A stretch of DNA of 64,000 bases from Bordetella avium (GCF_034424645.1 NZ_CP139969.1:2728001-2792000), one strand, 5' to 3'; shown: positions 35,928 through 46,880, counted from the first letter of the stretch. The notes: generated by a model from the sequence alone, not told the origin. A program made the numbers and translations.

Positions 35928-37625
35928 ATGATGCTAACGGGTCGATCCCGCCTGCCCGCCGGGCCGCTTCTGGCCGCGCTGCTGGTGCTGGCCTTTCTAT
36001 TGTTGTTTCTGATCGTTCCGGTCGGCACGGTTTTCCACACTGCTTTCGTGAACGCCGACGGCAGTTTCACACTGGGCCATTTTGGCGCTTTCTTCGGCCA
36101 GCCGCTCATGAAAGAGGCCTTCTTCAACAGCCTCTATGTGGCGGGTTGGTCTGCGCTGCTGGCATCCCTGATTGCCGTGCCGCTGGCCTATTTCACCGTG
36201 CGCTTCGATTTCCGGGGCGCGCTCATCATCCAAACCCTGGGGGTGCTGCCCCTCATCATGCCGCCCTTCGTCGGCGCGGTGGCGATGCAATTGCTGTTCG
36301 GCCGTTCGGGGTCGGTCAACCTGCTGCTCGATGATTGGTTCGGCTTCACCATCCCTTTCATGGAAGGCCTCAATGGCGTCATCTTCGTCGAATCGCTGCA
36401 CTACTTCCCCTTCATCCTGATGAATCTGGTGGTGGCGCTGCGCAATATCGACGGCGCAATGGAAGAGGCCGCCTTCAATCTGGGCTCGCGTGGCTTTCGC
36501 CTGTTTCGCCGCGTGATTTTTCCGCTGGCCCTGCCCGGCTACGTGGCCGGCACCTCGCTGGTATTCGTGAAAGTGTTCGACGACCTGGGCACGCCCTTAG
36601 TGCTGGGCACGACCAATATGCTGGCGCCGCAGGCCTATCTGCGCATCACGCAGGTGGGGCTGGAAGACCCGCTGGGCTATGTGATCAGCGTCATCATGAT
36701 CGGCTTTTCCATTCTGGCGCTGTGGCTGTCGGCCCGCATGCTGAGCGGCAAGGATTACTCCACGCTGCAAAAAGGCGGCGGCGCCATCCAGAAGCGCAAA
36801 CTACGCCCTGCCGAGTCGGTGCTGGCCTATGGCTGGATCATTCTGGTGCTGGCGCTGGTGCTGTCGCCTCACATGGGCGTGCTGCTCCTGTCACTCGCTA
36901 CCGTCTGGAGCTACGCGCCGCTGCCCGACGGCTACACGCTGGCGCATTACAGCGCGGTGTTCTCCGAGTCGCAAGGCATGATCGCCAACACCCTGCTCTA
37001 TTGCGGTCTGGCGGCCGGGGTGGATGTGATTCTGGGCACGGCCATCGCCTACCTGATGTTGCGCACCCGCCTGCCTGCGCGTCAATGGCTGGACTTCATG
37101 GCCTCCGCCGCCCTGGCCATCCCCGGCATCGTGCTCGCCATCGGCTATCTGCGCACCTTCCGGGGCGTGGAAATCGGCGGCGAATTGCTGACGTCGTCAT
37201 GGGTACTCATCATGCTCGCGTACTCGGTGCGGCGTCTGCCCTATGCCCTGCGCGCCTGCGTGGCTTCCTTGCAGCAGATCCATATTTCGCTGGAAGAGGC
37301 GGCAGAATCGCTGGGCGCCAACCGTCTGCGGACGCTGCGCCGGGTGGTCGTGCCGCTGATGGCAGGCGGGATGCTGGCCGGCTTCGTCACCAGCTTCGTG
37401 ACGGCCGCAGTCGAGCTATCCGCCACCATCATGCTGGTCACCCGTGACAGCCAAGCGCCCATGAGCTACGGCATTTATCTCTATATGCAGAGCGCCGCAG
37501 GCCGGGGCCCCGGCGCGGCCCTGGGGGTGCTGGCCGTCGCCGCCGTGGGCATCGGCACCTATGTTTCCCATTTGCTGGTCGAGCGCGCTTCGGCCCGCCA
37601 GCGCCCGATCCGCAACGAGGACTGA
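35928..37625 (+). CDS. Double-length ABC permease (FbpB/PhnU-PhnV fused type)
   Basis: 565 residues with two permease modules in one chain. Each has a coupling loop: MEEAAFNLGSRGFRLFRRVIFPLALPG near residue 180 and LEEAAESLGANRLRTLRRVVVPLMAGG near 460. About twelve hydrophobic segments. The duplicated design is known for ferric iron (FbpB/SfuB) and some organophosphate importers. Separated from the ATPase gene by 3 bp. A single chain supplies both halves of the channel, so no second permease gene is needed, and none is present. Confidence 0.9.
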   Translation: MMLTGRSRLPAGPLLAALLVLAFLLLFLIVPVGTVFHTAFVNADGSFTLGHFGAFFGQPLMKEAFFNSLYVAGWSALLASLIAVPLAYFTVRFDFRGALIIQTLGVLPLIMPPFVGAVAMQLLFGRSGSVNLLLDDWFGFTIPFMEGLNGVIFVESLHYFPFILMNLVVALRNIDGAMEEAAFNLGSRGFRLFRRVIFPLALPGYVAGTSLVFVKVFDDLGTPLVLGTTNMLAPQAYLRITQVGLEDPLGYVISVIMIGFSILALWLSARMLSGKDYSTLQKGGGAIQKRKLRPAESVLAYGWIILVLALVLSPHMGVLLLSLATVWSYAPLPDGYTLAHYSAVFSESQGMIANTLLYCGLAAGVDVILGTAIAYLMLRTRLPARQWLDFMASAALAIPGIVLAIGYLRTFRGVEIGGELLTSSWVLIMLAYSVRRLPYALRACVASLQQIHISLEEAAESLGANRLRTLRRVVVPLMAGGMLAGFVTSFVTAAVELSATIMLVTRDSQAPMSYGIYLYMQSAAGRGPGAALGVLAVAAVGIGTYVSHLLVERASARQRPIRNED

Positions 37626-37628
37626 ACC

Positions 37629-38714
37629 ATGAAAAAAATCAGCGTCGAGTGCCGCAATATCCGGCTCTCTTATGGCAAAAATGAAGTCCTCAAGGACATC
37701 AATATCAACATCGAGCCCGGCGAGTTCTTCGCCCTGCTCGGGCCCTCCGGTTCGGGAAAATCGACCTTGCTGCGGCTGATCGCCGGTTTCAATCAGCACA
37801 GCCACGGCCAGTTGCTGATCGACGGCAAGGACATCAGCGGCACGCCGCCCTGGAAACGCAATATCGGCATGGTGTTCCAAAGTTATGCGCTGTGGCCGCA
37901 TATGACCGTGTGGGACAACGTCGCCTTTGGGCTGGTCGAGCGCAAGCTGCCGCGCGCCGAGATCCGGGAACGCGTCGATGCCGCCCTGGATCTGGTGGGC
38001 CTGACCCAGTTCGGCAAGCGTCGGCCTAACCAATTGTCAGGCGGACAACAGCAGCGTGTGGCATTGGCGCGCACCATTGTCATCGAGCCGCAGGTGCTGC
38101 TGCTCGATGAGCCCCTATCCAACCTGGACAAAAAGCTGCGCGTGCAAATGCGGCAGGATCTGCTCGCGCTGCAACGCCGCCTTGGCATCACCACCATCTT
38201 CGTAACCCATGACCAGGAAGAGGCCATGACCACGGCAGACCGCATGGCGGTGCTAGACCGTGGCGTAGTCCAACAAATCGGTTCTCCCACCACCCTGTTC
38301 GACTATCCCGTCAACCGTTTCGTGGCCAACTTTGTGGGCACCATGAACGTGCTGGAAGGCAAGGTGCGCGAACGCAGCCGCGACAGCGTGGTTCTGGCCG
38401 TGGAAGGCGTGGGCGAGCTGCGCCTACCGGTTAACAGCGAAGTGCCGGAGGGCGCTCGCCTGGCGGCAAGCTTTCGCCCGCACACGGTGCAAATCGACAT
38501 GGCCGACAGCCTGGGCGACGCACGCTATGTCTGGCTGCCCGCCGTGGTCGAAGCCAGCGAGTTTCTGGGCGAATTCACGCGCTATCAGCTTGCCGTCGGA
38601 GAACAGCGCCTGACTGCCGACCAGACCCATATGGCGGGCCTGTCGCCCTTTCCGATCGGCGCGCCGGTCTCGGTCGGCCTGGAGCCCAGCCAGATCCGTT
38701 TGCTCGCGGCCTGA
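37629..38714 (+). CDS. ABC transporter ATPase (FbpC/PotA group)
   Basis: 361 residues. Walker A GPSGSGKSTLLRLIAGF, Q-loop MVFQSYALWPHMTVWDNV, signature [15 protein letters not shown], Walker B VLLLDEPLSNLDKKLR, switch VTHDQEEAMTTADRMAVL, then a C-terminal TOBE-like domain (residues ~240-361). The PLSNLD and QEEAM motifs place it with iron/putrescine/organophosphate ATPases. The product begins MKKISVECRNIRLSYGKNEV. Cotranscribed with the permease and probably with the following LysR gene (20 bp gap). Confidence 0.93.
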   Translation: MKKISVECRNIRLSYGKNEVLKDININIEPGEFFALLGPSGSGKSTLLRLIAGFNQHSHGQLLIDGKDISGTPPWKRNIGMVFQSYALWPHMTVWDNVAFGLVERKLPRAEIRERVDAALDLVGLTQFGKRRPNQLSGGQQQRVALARTIVIEPQVLLLDEPLSNLDKKLRVQMRQDLLALQRRLGITTIFVTHDQEEAMTTADRMAVLDRGVVQQIGSPTTLFDYPVNRFVANFVGTMNVLEGKVRERSRDSVVLAVEGVGELRLPVNSEVPEGARLAASFRPHTVQIDMADSLGDARYVWLPAVVEASEFLGEFTRYQLAVGEQRLTADQTHMAGLSPFPIGAPVSVGLEPSQIRLLAA

Positions 38715-38734
38715 GCAAGCCTACACTTGCTCCC

Positions 38735-39643
38735 ATGGAAATTTATCAGATCCGCGCGTTCGTCACGGTGGCCCGGCTGGGCCACCTGACCCGCGCGGCG
38801 GAAGCCCTTTCCCTCACGCAACCCGCAGTCAGCGCACAGATCAAGGCTTTGGAACAAAGCCTGGGAGTCGCGCTGTTTGAACGCAGCGCGGGCCGCATGG
38901 TGTTGGCCAAGTCCGGCGAAGCCCTGCTACCCACCGCAGAGGCACTTCTGGTTCTGGGCGTTCAACTCAAGTCCGAAGCGCAGCAATTGCAAGGCGCCTT
39001 GCAGGGCGCGGTGGACCTGGGCGTGCCTAGCGAACGCCCGGAGTTTCTGCGCCTGGGCGATCTGGCCTCCACCCTGATGCAACGCCTACCCCTGGTGGAA
39101 CTCAAAACCCATATGCTGCCGGCCGACGCTTTGCTTGAGCAGGTGCAGGGCGGACGATTGGCGGCGGCGCTGGTCATCGTGGCGCATCCTCCCCGTAGCG
39201 TGCATTGGCGGGCCCTGCGCAGCGTGCGCTATCGCATCGCCATCCCGCGGCCCTTGAGCGCCACACTGACACGCGCCGGGTGGCGCGATATCGCTCAGCT
39301 CCCCTGGCTCGACGGACCGGCAGGCAGCCACTCCCATTTGCTCCTGCGTGACATGTTCGAGCGACACGGGCTGGCGCCGCGCGTGGTCATGCGCAACGAT
39401 GATCAGGCCAATATGGACGCGATGGTGCGCGCGGGCGCTGGCTGCGCCTTGCTGCGGGAAGAGACCGCGCTATCCGGCGCCGCCGCGGGCGACTTCATTG
39501 TTTGGGGTCAGGCCCGCGCTGATGCGACGCTAGGCTTTATTCAGCCTCCCGAGCGCGCTGGCGAAGCCCTGCTGGTCGCGCTAAGCTCCGTGGTTCAAAA
39601 AATATGGAAGCCCGGCCCAAACGCCATGCCATCACATGACTGA
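38735..39643 (+). CDS. LysR-family transcriptional regulator
   Basis: 302 residues. N-terminal winged helix MEIYQIRAFVTVARLGHLTRAAEALSLTQPAVSAQIKALEQSLG is classical; the effector-binding domain follows (~90-295). Unusually it lies downstream and co-directional with the ABC genes instead of divergent, 20 bp after the ATPase stop, and overlaps the next gene by 8 bp. It may regulate the importer, but its target cannot be read. Confidence 0.9.
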   Translation: MEIYQIRAFVTVARLGHLTRAAEALSLTQPAVSAQIKALEQSLGVALFERSAGRMVLAKSGEALLPTAEALLVLGVQLKSEAQQLQGALQGAVDLGVPSERPEFLRLGDLASTLMQRLPLVELKTHMLPADALLEQVQGGRLAAALVIVAHPPRSVHWRALRSVRYRIAIPRPLSATLTRAGWRDIAQLPWLDGPAGSHSHLLLRDMFERHGLAPRVVMRNDDQANMDAMVRAGAGCALLREETALSGAAAGDFIVWGQARADATLGFIQPPERAGEALLVALSSVVQKIWKPGPNAMPSHD

Positions 39644-40274
39644 AATCTGGTTTATCCGCCACGGCGAAACCGACTGGAATCGCCAACGCCGCCTGCAAGG
39701 CTGGCAAGACATCCCACTCAATAGCGCCGGCCTGGAACAGGCGCAACGCCTGACTGAGCGGCTGCGCGCCGAGACAGCACCCTTTGATGCCCTCTATAGC
39801 AGCGACTTGAAGCGCGCCCTGAGCACGGCCGAACCCGTCAGCCAGGCGCTGGAGTTGAGGATGCGTCTTGAACCCGGCATCCGCGAGCGCAGTTTTGGCG
39901 TGCTGGAGGGCCTCGATCTGGAGCGTATCGACGAGCTGGCTCCCGCTGCGGCCGCTGCCTGGAAAAGCCGCGATCCCACGCGCGCGCTAGACGGCGGAGA
40001 AACTCTGGGCCACTTCTGCGCCCGCGTAGTGACGGCTGTCGAAGACATCGCTCAGCGTCATGCCGGCCAGCGCGTGCTGGTCTTTACCCATGGTGGCGTG
40101 CTCGACATCATTTGGCGGCAGGCAGAAGGTGTCGCGCTGAATGCACCGCGCCATGCCAGCCTGCTCAATGTCAGCATCAATCGTGTCGCGATTGATGGCA
40201 AGCAATGGCGAATTCTCGACTGGGGTGATGTTGCCCACGTCAAACAAGAGGTAGGCAACGATATCCAGCCTTAA
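39636..40274 (+). CDS. Histidine phosphatase family protein (GpmB-like)
   Basis: 212 residues. Phospho-His motif IWFIRHGETDWNRQRRLQGW at the N-terminus, YSSDLKRALSTAEPV, the general acid region IRERSFGVLEG and second His VFTHGGVLDIIW. This is the cofactor-independent-looking branch often annotated phosphoglycerate mutase; actual substrates vary from phosphosugars to adenosylcobalamin phosphates. Overlaps the LysR gene by 8 bp, so translation may be coupled. Confidence 0.88.
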   Translation: MTEIWFIRHGETDWNRQRRLQGWQDIPLNSAGLEQAQRLTERLRAETAPFDALYSSDLKRALSTAEPVSQALELRMRLEPGIRERSFGVLEGLDLERIDELAPAAAAAWKSRDPTRALDGGETLGHFCARVVTAVEDIAQRHAGQRVLVFTHGGVLDIIWRQAEGVALNAPRHASLLNVSINRVAIDGKQWRILDWGDVAHVKQEVGNDIQP

Positions 40275-40303
40275 GGCATTCGCAGGCCCATCCCGCCCAC
40301 GCC

Positions 40304-41263
40304 TCAGTAAGCGCCCGCCGCCCGCAGCAAATCGTCCAGCCGCTGGGCATCGCCCACGAAAAGCCGTATGCCCTCGGCCAGCTTTTCACTGGCCATAGCG
40401 TCTTCGTTCAAGAGACTGCGAAAGGCGATCTCGCCTGACGGCAGCGCCTTGGGCAGGGCCGCACCGGGCAAAGGTTCGCTCAGGCTCAGCGGGACCTCGC
40501 CCTCGGTAGCGTCCAGCCGGGCGAGCAATTCCGGGCTGATGGTCAGCAGATCGCAACCCGCCAGCGCCAGGATCTGCCCCGTATTGCGGAAACTAGCGCC
40601 CATCACTTCGGTGGCGACGCCATAGGCCTTGTAATACGCGAAGATGCGTGCCACGGACTGCACCCCAGGGTCATTGACGCCGGACTGCTGCGCCTCGTTC
40701 CATTGCGCGCCGGCGGCTTTTTTATGCCAGTCGTAGATGCGGCCCACAAAGGGCGAAATCAGCTGCACCCCCGCTTCGGCGCAGGCGGCGGCCTGCACCA
40801 GCGAAAACAGCAGGGTCAGGTTACAGCGTATGCCCTCTTGCTGAAGCAGCCTGGCGGCCTGAATGCCTTCCCAGGTCGAGGCGATCTTGATGAGCACACG
40901 CTCGCGGGCCACCCCTGCCGCCTCGTACAGCGCAATCAGGCTGCGCGCCCGCTCGATGGTAGCGCGGGTATCGAAAGACAGACGCGCATCGACTTCGGTA
41001 GACACCCGGCCCGGCACGATGTCGAGAATCTGCCGCCCAAAAGCGACCAGCAGACGATCCGTGATCTCGGCCAAGGGCGCGCCACGATGATCACGGGCCA
41101 CCTGATCGAGCAGGGGGCGATAGGCAGCCTGCTGAACCGCCTTAAGTATCAGGGACGGGTTGGTTGTGGCGTCAGTGGGGCGCAGCGCCCGCATGGTCTC
41201 GAAATCGCCGGTGTCGGCGACAACGGTGGTATGGCGGCGCAGGGCTTCGAGCTGTGAGGGCAT
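40304..41263 (-). CDS. tal: Transaldolase (TalB type)
   Basis: 319 residues, pentose phosphate pathway. Family motifs: [13 protein letters not shown] near residue 35, the Schiff-base lysine in [16 protein letters not shown] (~130), [15 protein letters not shown] and [29 protein letters not shown] choose ATG 41261-41263 ([21 protein letters not shown]); 23 extra upstream codons are not family-like. Divergent from carA. Confidence 0.94.
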   Translation of the reverse strand: MPSQLEALRRHTTVVADTGDFETMRALRPTDATTNPSLILKAVQQAAYRPLLDQVARDHRGAPLAEITDRLLVAFGRQILDIVPGRVSTEVDARLSFDTRATIERARSLIALYEAAGVARERVLIKIASTWEGIQAARLLQQEGIRCNLTLLFSLVQAAACAEAGVQLISPFVGRIYDWHKKAAGAQWNEAQQSGVNDPGVQSVARIFAYYKAYGVATEVMGASFRNTGQILALAGCDLLTISPELLARLDATEGEVPLSLSEPLPGAALPKALPSGEIAFRSLLNEDAMASEKLAEGIRLFVGDAQRLDDLLRAAGAY

Positions 41264-41424
41264 GGCATCGCTAACAAGATTGAGACAAGCCCTAGGGTAG
41301 CACCTGACGCTTACGATGTTGCCGGTCGGCATCGCCAGGCGCCGCGTTCAGAGTCCGCTGAGACGGCGCAGCTCGATCTGACATGATTTTGCAGTCAACC
41401 CCCCGGAACACCCACATTTCAGGT

Positions 41425-41430
41425 TATAAT
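41425..41430 (+). promoter_or_regulatory. Consensus -10 element upstream of carA
   Basis: A perfect TATAAT lies 40 bp upstream of the chosen carA start. No matching -35 was found at normal spacing, so it may depend on an activator or an alternative contact. Confidence 0.5.
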
Positions 41431-41469
41431 CTGAAAGTTTGATTATCGATTTTGAAACCGGGGTTCACT

Positions 41470-42624
41470 GTGCTGCCGCAACTTTTTCCCGAGGGAATCA
41501 ACCGCTTCCCTCCTGCAATTCTGGCTCTGGCGGACGGTACCATTTTTCGAGGCGTATCGATAGGCGCGCCGGGTCATACCGTAGCCGAAGTGGTGTTCAA
41601 CACCGCCATGACGGGCTATCAGGAAATTCTCACCGACCCGAGCTACAACGGTCAAATCGTGACCTTGACCTATCCCCACATTGGCAATACCGGCGTCAAT
41701 ACTGAAGACGTCGAAGCCAATCGTGTTTACGCCTCCGGTCTGGTGGTGCGCGACTGCCCCGCGCGAGTTTCTAATTTCCGATCCACGCAATCCCTGCCCG
41801 AGTATCTGACGGAGCAAGGTGTGGTCGCGATCGCGGGTATCGACACCCGCAAACTGACCCGCATTCTGCGCGACAAGGGCGCGCAAGGCGGTTGCATCTT
41901 CGTTGGCGAAGACGCCGAGCGCGCCGTTGAACTGGCGCGCTCTTTCCCCGGCATGGCCGGCCAGGACCTGGCCCGGGTCGTTTCCCAAAAGGAAACCACC
42001 ACCTGGACACAAGGCACCTGGGAACTGGGCCAAGGCTACGGCCAGCCCGAGCAAGACCGCTTCCACGTCGTAGCCTACGACTTCGGCGTCAAACAGAACA
42101 TCCTGCGCCTGATGGCCGACCGGGGCTGCCGCATCACGCTGGTGCCGGCGCAAACCCCGGCCGAAGACGTGCTCAAACTCAATCCCGATGGCGTGTTTCT
42201 GGCCAATGGGCCGGGCGATCCCGAGCCCTGCGATTACGCCATTGCCGCCGCGCGCGTATTTCTGGAGCGCAAGCTGCCGGTTTTCGGCATCTGCCTGGGC
42301 CACCAGATCATGGGCCTGGCAGTGGGCGGCAAGACGGTCAAAATGAAGACCGGCCACCACGGCGCCAATCATCCGGTGCAAGACGTGCAATCCGGCCGGG
42401 TGTTCATCACCAGCCAGAACCACGGTTTCGCCGTCGACGCCGCCACCCTGCCGGCCAACACCCGCGTCACGCACATCTCGCTGTTCGACGGCACCCTGCA
42501 AGGCTTCGAGCTTACCGACCGCCCGGCCTTCTGCTTCCAGGGCCACCCTGAAGCCAGCCCGGGCCCGCACGACATCATCGTGCTGTTCGACAAGTTCATC
42601 AGCCTGATGGCCGGCCAGAAATAA
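41470..42624 (+). CDS. carA: Carbamoyl-phosphate synthase small subunit CarA
   Basis: 384 residues from GTG 41470 (product then [23 protein letters not shown]), which has GGGG six bases upstream; a TTG six codons earlier at 41452 is the alternative. Glutamine amidotransferase supplying ammonia to CarB for arginine and pyrimidine synthesis. Small-subunit domain with [17 protein letters not shown], then the class I amidotransferase triad: Cys in [13 protein letters not shown], His and Glu in [11 protein letters not shown]. carB follows after 10 bp. Confidence 0.95.
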   Translation: MLPQLFPEGINRFPPAILALADGTIFRGVSIGAPGHTVAEVVFNTAMTGYQEILTDPSYNGQIVTLTYPHIGNTGVNTEDVEANRVYASGLVVRDCPARVSNFRSTQSLPEYLTEQGVVAIAGIDTRKLTRILRDKGAQGGCIFVGEDAERAVELARSFPGMAGQDLARVVSQKETTTWTQGTWELGQGYGQPEQDRFHVVAYDFGVKQNILRLMADRGCRITLVPAQTPAEDVLKLNPDGVFLANGPGDPEPCDYAIAAARVFLERKLPVFGICLGHQIMGLAVGGKTVKMKTGHHGANHPVQDVQSGRVFITSQNHGFAVDAATLPANTRVTHISLFDGTLQGFELTDRPAFCFQGHPEASPGPHDIIVLFDKFISLMAGQK

Positions 42625-42634
42625 AGATTCCACC

Positions 42635-45600
42635 ATGCCCAAGCGTACAGACATAAAAAGCATCCTCATCATTGGCGCCGGCCCGATCATCATCGGCCAG
42701 GCTTGCGAGTTCGACTATTCGGGCGCGCAGGCTTGCAAGGCGCTCAAGGCCGAGGGCTACCGCACCATTCTGGTCAACAGCAACCCCGCCACCATCATGA
42801 CGGACCCGGAGACGGCCGATGTGACCTACATCGAACCGATCACCTGGCAGGCGGTCGAGAAAATCATCGAGCGCGAGCGCCCCGACGCCCTGCTGCCCAC
42901 GATGGGCGGCCAAACCGCGCTGAACTGCGCCCTGGACTTGGCTCACAACGGCGTGCTGGCCAAGTACAAGGTTGAGCTCATCGGCGCCAACGAGCACGCC
43001 ATCGAGAAGGCCGAAGACCGCCAGAAGTTCAAGATGGCCATGAACGACATCGGCCTGGAATCGGCCAAGTCGGGCGTGGCGCACACCATGGAAGAAGCCT
43101 GGGAAGTTCAGCGCCGCATCGCTGCTGAAATCGGCACTTCGGGTTTCCCGGCCGTCATCCGCCCCAGCTTCACCCTGGGCGGCACCGGCGGCGGCATCGC
43201 CTACAACGCCGAAGAATTCGAAACCATCTGCCGCCGCGGCCTGGAGGCCTCGCCCACCAATGAGCTGCTGATCGAAGAGTCGCTCCTGGGCTGGAAAGAG
43301 TTCGAGATGGAGGTCGTCCGCGACAAGGCCGACAACTGCATCATCGTCTGCTCGATCGAAAACCTCGATCCCATGGGCGTGCACACCGGCGACTCAATCA
43401 CGGTCGCGCCGGCGCAGACGCTGACGGACAAGGAATACCAGATCATGCGCGACGCATCCATCGCGGTGCTGCGCGAGATCGGCGTGGATACAGGCGGCTC
43501 GAACGTGCAGTTCGCGGTCAACCCCAAGAACGGCCGCATGATCGTCATCGAAATGAACCCACGCGTCTCGCGCTCCTCGGCGCTGGCCTCCAAAGCCACG
43601 GGCTTCCCGATAGCCAAGGTCGCCGCCCGTCTGGCGGTGGGCTACACGCTCGATGAGCTCAAGAACGAAATCACCGGCGGCGCAACCCCGGCCTCCTTCG
43701 AGCCCACCATTGATTACGTGGTCACCAAGGTGCCGCGTTTCGCCTTCGAAAAATTCCCGCAGGCCGATGCCCGCCTGACCACGCAGATGAAGTCAGTCGG
43801 CGAAGTCATGGCCATGGGCCGCACCTTCCAGGAGTCCTTCCAGAAAGCCCTGCGCGGTCTGGAGGTCGGCGTGGACGGCCTGAACCAAAAAACCACCGAC
43901 CGCGAAAAATTGCAGGTCGAACTGGGCGAGCCCGGCCCCGAGCGCATCTGGTATGTGGGCGACGCCTTCGCCCAGGGCTTCTCGCTCGACGAGGTGCACA
44001 GCCTCACCCACATCGACCCCTGGTTCCTGTCGCAGATCAAAGAGATCGTCGATATCGAACTGGCCCTCGAACAAAAGACGCTGTCCGACCTGGACTACGC
44101 CACGCTGTTTGAACTCAAGCGCCGCGGCTTCTCCGACCGCCGCCTGGCCTTCCTGCTGGACTCCTCGGAATCCGAGGTGCGCAAGCTGCGGCACCAGCTC
44201 AATGTGCGTCCAGTCTATAAGCGCGTTGACACCTGCGCGGCCGAATTCGCCACCCGCACCGCCTATATGTACTCCACCTATGAGGAAGAGTGCGAGGCGC
44301 AGCCGACCGATCGCAAGAAGATCATCGTGCTGGGCGGCGGTCCGAACCGGATCGGCCAGGGCATCGAGTTCGACTATTGCTGCGTCCATGCCTCGCTGGC
44401 GCTGCGCGAAGATGGTTTCGAAACCATCATGGTCAACTGCAACCCGGAAACCGTCTCGACCGACTACGACACATCCGACCGCCTCTACTTCGAGCCGCTG
44501 ACGCTCGAAGACGTGCTCGAAATCGTGCACAAGGAAAATCCGGTAGGCATGATCGTGCAGTACGGCGGCCAGACCCCTCTGAAGCTCGCCCGCGCCCTTG
44601 AGGCCAACGGCGTGCCCATCATCGGCACCAGCCCCGAATCGATCGACGTGGCCGAAGACCGCGAGCGCTTCCAGAAACTGCTGAACAAGCTGGGTCTGCG
44701 TCAGCCGCCCAACCGCACCGCTCGCACCGAGGCCGAAGCGCTGGCCCATGCTGCCGAAATCGGCTATCCGCTGGTTGTGCGCCCCAGCTACGTGCTGGGC
44801 GGCCGCGCCATGGAAATCGTGCACGAACAACAGGATCTCGAGCGCTATATGCGCGAGGCCGTCAAGGTGAGCAATGACTCGCCCGTGCTGCTGGACCGCT
44901 TCCTGAATAACGCCACCGAAGTCGATGTGGACTGCCTGGCCGACGGCGAGACGGTGTTCATCGGCGGCGTGATGGAGCATATCGAGCAGGCCGGCGTGCA
45001 CTCGGGCGACTCCGCCTGCAGCCTGCCGCCCTACTCGCTGTCGGCCGATATCGTGGCTGAAATCAAGCGCCAGACCACTACGATGGCCCGCGCGCTGAAT
45101 GTCAGCGGCCTGATGAACGTGCAGTTCGCCGTGCAAGACGGCGACGTCTACGTGCTCGAAGTGAATCCGCGCGCCTCGCGCACGGTGCCCTACGTCTCCA
45201 AGGCGACCGGCCTGCAACTGGCCAAGATTGCCGCCAGAGCGATGGCTGGCCGCACCCTGGCCCAGCAAGGCGTGACGCAGGAAGTCGTACCGCCTTACTA
45301 CTCGGTCAAGGAAGCGGTATTCCCCTTCGTGAAATTCCCCGGCGTGGACACCATTCTCGGCCCCGAAATGAAGTCCACCGGCGAGGTCATGGGCGTGGGC
45401 CGCAGCTTTGGCGAAGCCTTCGTGAAGTCGCAATTGGCGGCAGGCGTGCGCCTGCCCGAATCGGGCACGGTATTCATCAGCGTGAAAAACCAGGACAAGT
45501 CGCGCGCCGTCGAAGTGGCGCGCGGCCTGCACAAGCTGGGCTTCAAGCTGGTGGCCACCCGTGGCACGGCGGCAGAGATCGAGGCTGCCGGCATTCCGGT

Positions 45601-45874
45601 GCAATTGGTCAACAAGGTCACTGAAGGCCGTCCGCACATCGTGGACATGGTCAAAAACGGTGAAATCGCCCTGGTGATCAATACGGTCGAAGAGCGCCGC
45701 AACGCGATTGCCGACTCGCGCACGATCCGAACGCAAGCCCTGGCAAATCGGGTAACCTTCTTCACCACTATCGCAGGCGCCCGTGCCGCGGTCGAAGGGA
45801 TGCAATTCCTGCGCGAAGGCCTGGGTTTCCAGGTTTATCCGCTGCAGGACCTGCACGCCTCCCTGCATCAATAG
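42635..45874 (+). CDS. carB: Carbamoyl-phosphate synthase large subunit CarB
   Basis: 1079 residues, normal length. Two homologous ATP-grasp halves: [21 protein letters not shown] at the N-terminus and [21 protein letters not shown] at ~560. Metal/ATP motifs [31 protein letters not shown] and [27 protein letters not shown]. The C-terminal ~140 residues are the MGS-fold allosteric domain. Forms the heterodimer with CarA. Confidence 0.98.
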   Translation: MPKRTDIKSILIIGAGPIIIGQACEFDYSGAQACKALKAEGYRTILVNSNPATIMTDPETADVTYIEPITWQAVEKIIERERPDALLPTMGGQTALNCALDLAHNGVLAKYKVELIGANEHAIEKAEDRQKFKMAMNDIGLESAKSGVAHTMEEAWEVQRRIAAEIGTSGFPAVIRPSFTLGGTGGGIAYNAEEFETICRRGLEASPTNELLIEESLLGWKEFEMEVVRDKADNCIIVCSIENLDPMGVHTGDSITVAPAQTLTDKEYQIMRDASIAVLREIGVDTGGSNVQFAVNPKNGRMIVIEMNPRVSRSSALASKATGFPIAKVAARLAVGYTLDELKNEITGGATPASFEPTIDYVVTKVPRFAFEKFPQADARLTTQMKSVGEVMAMGRTFQESFQKALRGLEVGVDGLNQKTTDREKLQVELGEPGPERIWYVGDAFAQGFSLDEVHSLTHIDPWFLSQIKEIVDIELALEQKTLSDLDYATLFELKRRGFSDRRLAFLLDSSESEVRKLRHQLNVRPVYKRVDTCAAEFATRTAYMYSTYEEECEAQPTDRKKIIVLGGGPNRIGQGIEFDYCCVHASLALREDGFETIMVNCNPETVSTDYDTSDRLYFEPLTLEDVLEIVHKENPVGMIVQYGGQTPLKLARALEANGVPIIGTSPESIDVAEDRERFQKLLNKLGLRQPPNRTARTEAEALAHAAEIGYPLVVRPSYVLGGRAMEIVHEQQDLERYMREAVKVSNDSPVLLDRFLNNATEVDVDCLADGETVFIGGVMEHIEQAGVHSGDSACSLPPYSLSADIVAEIKRQTTTMARALNVSGLMNVQFAVQDGDVYVLEVNPRASRTVPYVSKATGLQLAKIAARAMAGRTLAQQGVTQEVVPPYYSVKEAVFPFVKFPGVDTILGPEMKSTGEVMGVGRSFGEAFVKSQLAAGVRLPESGTVFISVKNQDKSRAVEVARGLHKLGFKLVATRGTAAEIEAAGIPVQLVNKVTEGRPHIVDMVKNGEIALVINTVEERRNAIADSRTIRTQALANRVTFFTTIAGARAAVEGMQFLREGLGFQVYPLQDLHASLHQ

Positions 45875-45891
45875 GCCCTAGAGGGAAATCG

Positions 45892-45915
45892 GGGTCCGGA
45901 TAGCCATCCGGACCC
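45892..45915. terminator. Hairpin between carB and lpxO
   Basis: GGGTCCGGAT (45892-45901) and ATCCGGACCC (45906-45915) form a perfect 10-bp stem with loop AGCC, 17 bp after carB. No T run follows; the lpxO start is only 14 bp on, so it would sit in an lpxO leader if transcription continues. Confidence 0.5.
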
Positions 45916-45928
45916 GGAAGGATACGGC

Positions 45929-46825
45929 ATGAAGTGGTTCATACTTGCGTTATTCATCGTCTGCGCCGTGGTCGTGCACTACCGTGGCCGCGTGCGGCAC
46001 CGATTTTCGCGCCAGGCGCTGGATCACTCAAGCTTCACAGCACCCATCAATGTCTTCATGTACGCCTTTTCGGGCGTGCCCAACCAGCCCTATCTGGACT
46101 TGAAGTATTTCCCTCAAGTCAAAGTCCTGATGGACCGCTGGGAAGACATCCGCGCCGAAGCGGAACAGTTGTTTGGCGAGGGCCATATCAAGGCCTCGGA
46201 CAAATACAACGATGCGGGTTTCAACTCGTTTTTTAAAAGCGGCTGGAAGCGGTTTTACCTCAAGTGGTATGACACTGACCATCCGTCGGCGCGCGCCCTG
46301 TGCCCGCTGACCACCGAGCTGGTCAGCAACATTCCAGGCATGAAGGCGGCGATGTTCACAGCCTTGCCGCCGGGCAGCCGTTTGCCGCGCCACCGGGACC
46401 CCTATGCCGGTTCGCTGCGCTTTCACATGGGCCTGATCACGCCCAACAGCCCGGACTGCTATATCGACGTCGATGGCCAGACTTACTACTGGCGCGACGG
46501 CGAGGCCGTGGTGTTCGACGAGACCTTCATTCATTACGCCGAAAACAAAACCGACCAGAACCGCATCATTCTGTTTTGCGATCTGGAACGCCCGATGAAG
46601 TATCGCTGGGCGCAGGCAGTCAATAACTTCTTTGGCAATATTTTGCTGCGCGCCGCCACCTCCCCCAACCAGGAAGGCGACCGCACCGGCGGGATCAACC
46701 GTATCTTTGGCACGGTTTACGCAGTCCGCCGCTTTGGCAAGAGCATCAAGAAAAAGAACAAGACGCTTTACTATATTTTGAAGTGGCTGCTCGTTATTGG
46801 AATCTTCGCACTGATCTTTTTGTAA
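45929..46825 (+). CDS. lpxO: Lipid A hydroxylase LpxO (aspartyl/asparaginyl beta-hydroxylase family)
   Basis: 298 residues. Fe(II)/2-oxoglutarate dioxygenase that 2-hydroxylates lipid A acyl chains at the inner membrane. N-terminal membrane anchor WFILALFIVCAVVVHY and a C-terminal hydrophobic segment LKWLLVIGIFALIFL. Iron-binding HRD in PGSRLPRHRDPYAGSLRFHMGL, distal His in DETFIHYAENKTDQNRIILFCD, with Arg for 2-oxoglutarate. LpxO homologues are known in Bordetella. Followed by a terminator at 46853. Confidence 0.92.
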   Translation: MKWFILALFIVCAVVVHYRGRVRHRFSRQALDHSSFTAPINVFMYAFSGVPNQPYLDLKYFPQVKVLMDRWEDIRAEAEQLFGEGHIKASDKYNDAGFNSFFKSGWKRFYLKWYDTDHPSARALCPLTTELVSNIPGMKAAMFTALPPGSRLPRHRDPYAGSLRFHMGLITPNSPDCYIDVDGQTYYWRDGEAVVFDETFIHYAENKTDQNRIILFCDLERPMKYRWAQAVNNFFGNILLRAATSPNQEGDRTGGINRIFGTVYAVRRFGKSIKKKNKTLYYILKWLLVIGIFALIFL

Positions 46826-46852
46826 TCCAGACAGCGTGCAAGCCGCCATTGA

Positions 46853-46880
46853 CGCCCGCGCAAGCGGGCGGTTTCGTTTG
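46853..46880 (+). terminator. Intrinsic terminator of lpxO
   Basis: CGCCCGC (46853-46859), loop GCAA, GCGGGCG (46864-46870) followed by GTTTCGTTTG. It lies between convergent lpxO and recR and may serve both directions. Confidence 0.7.

Noticed and set aside
43793..45871. 692-codon open frame antisense to carB
   Set aside because: Lies entirely opposite an unmistakable CarB; no recognisable motifs.
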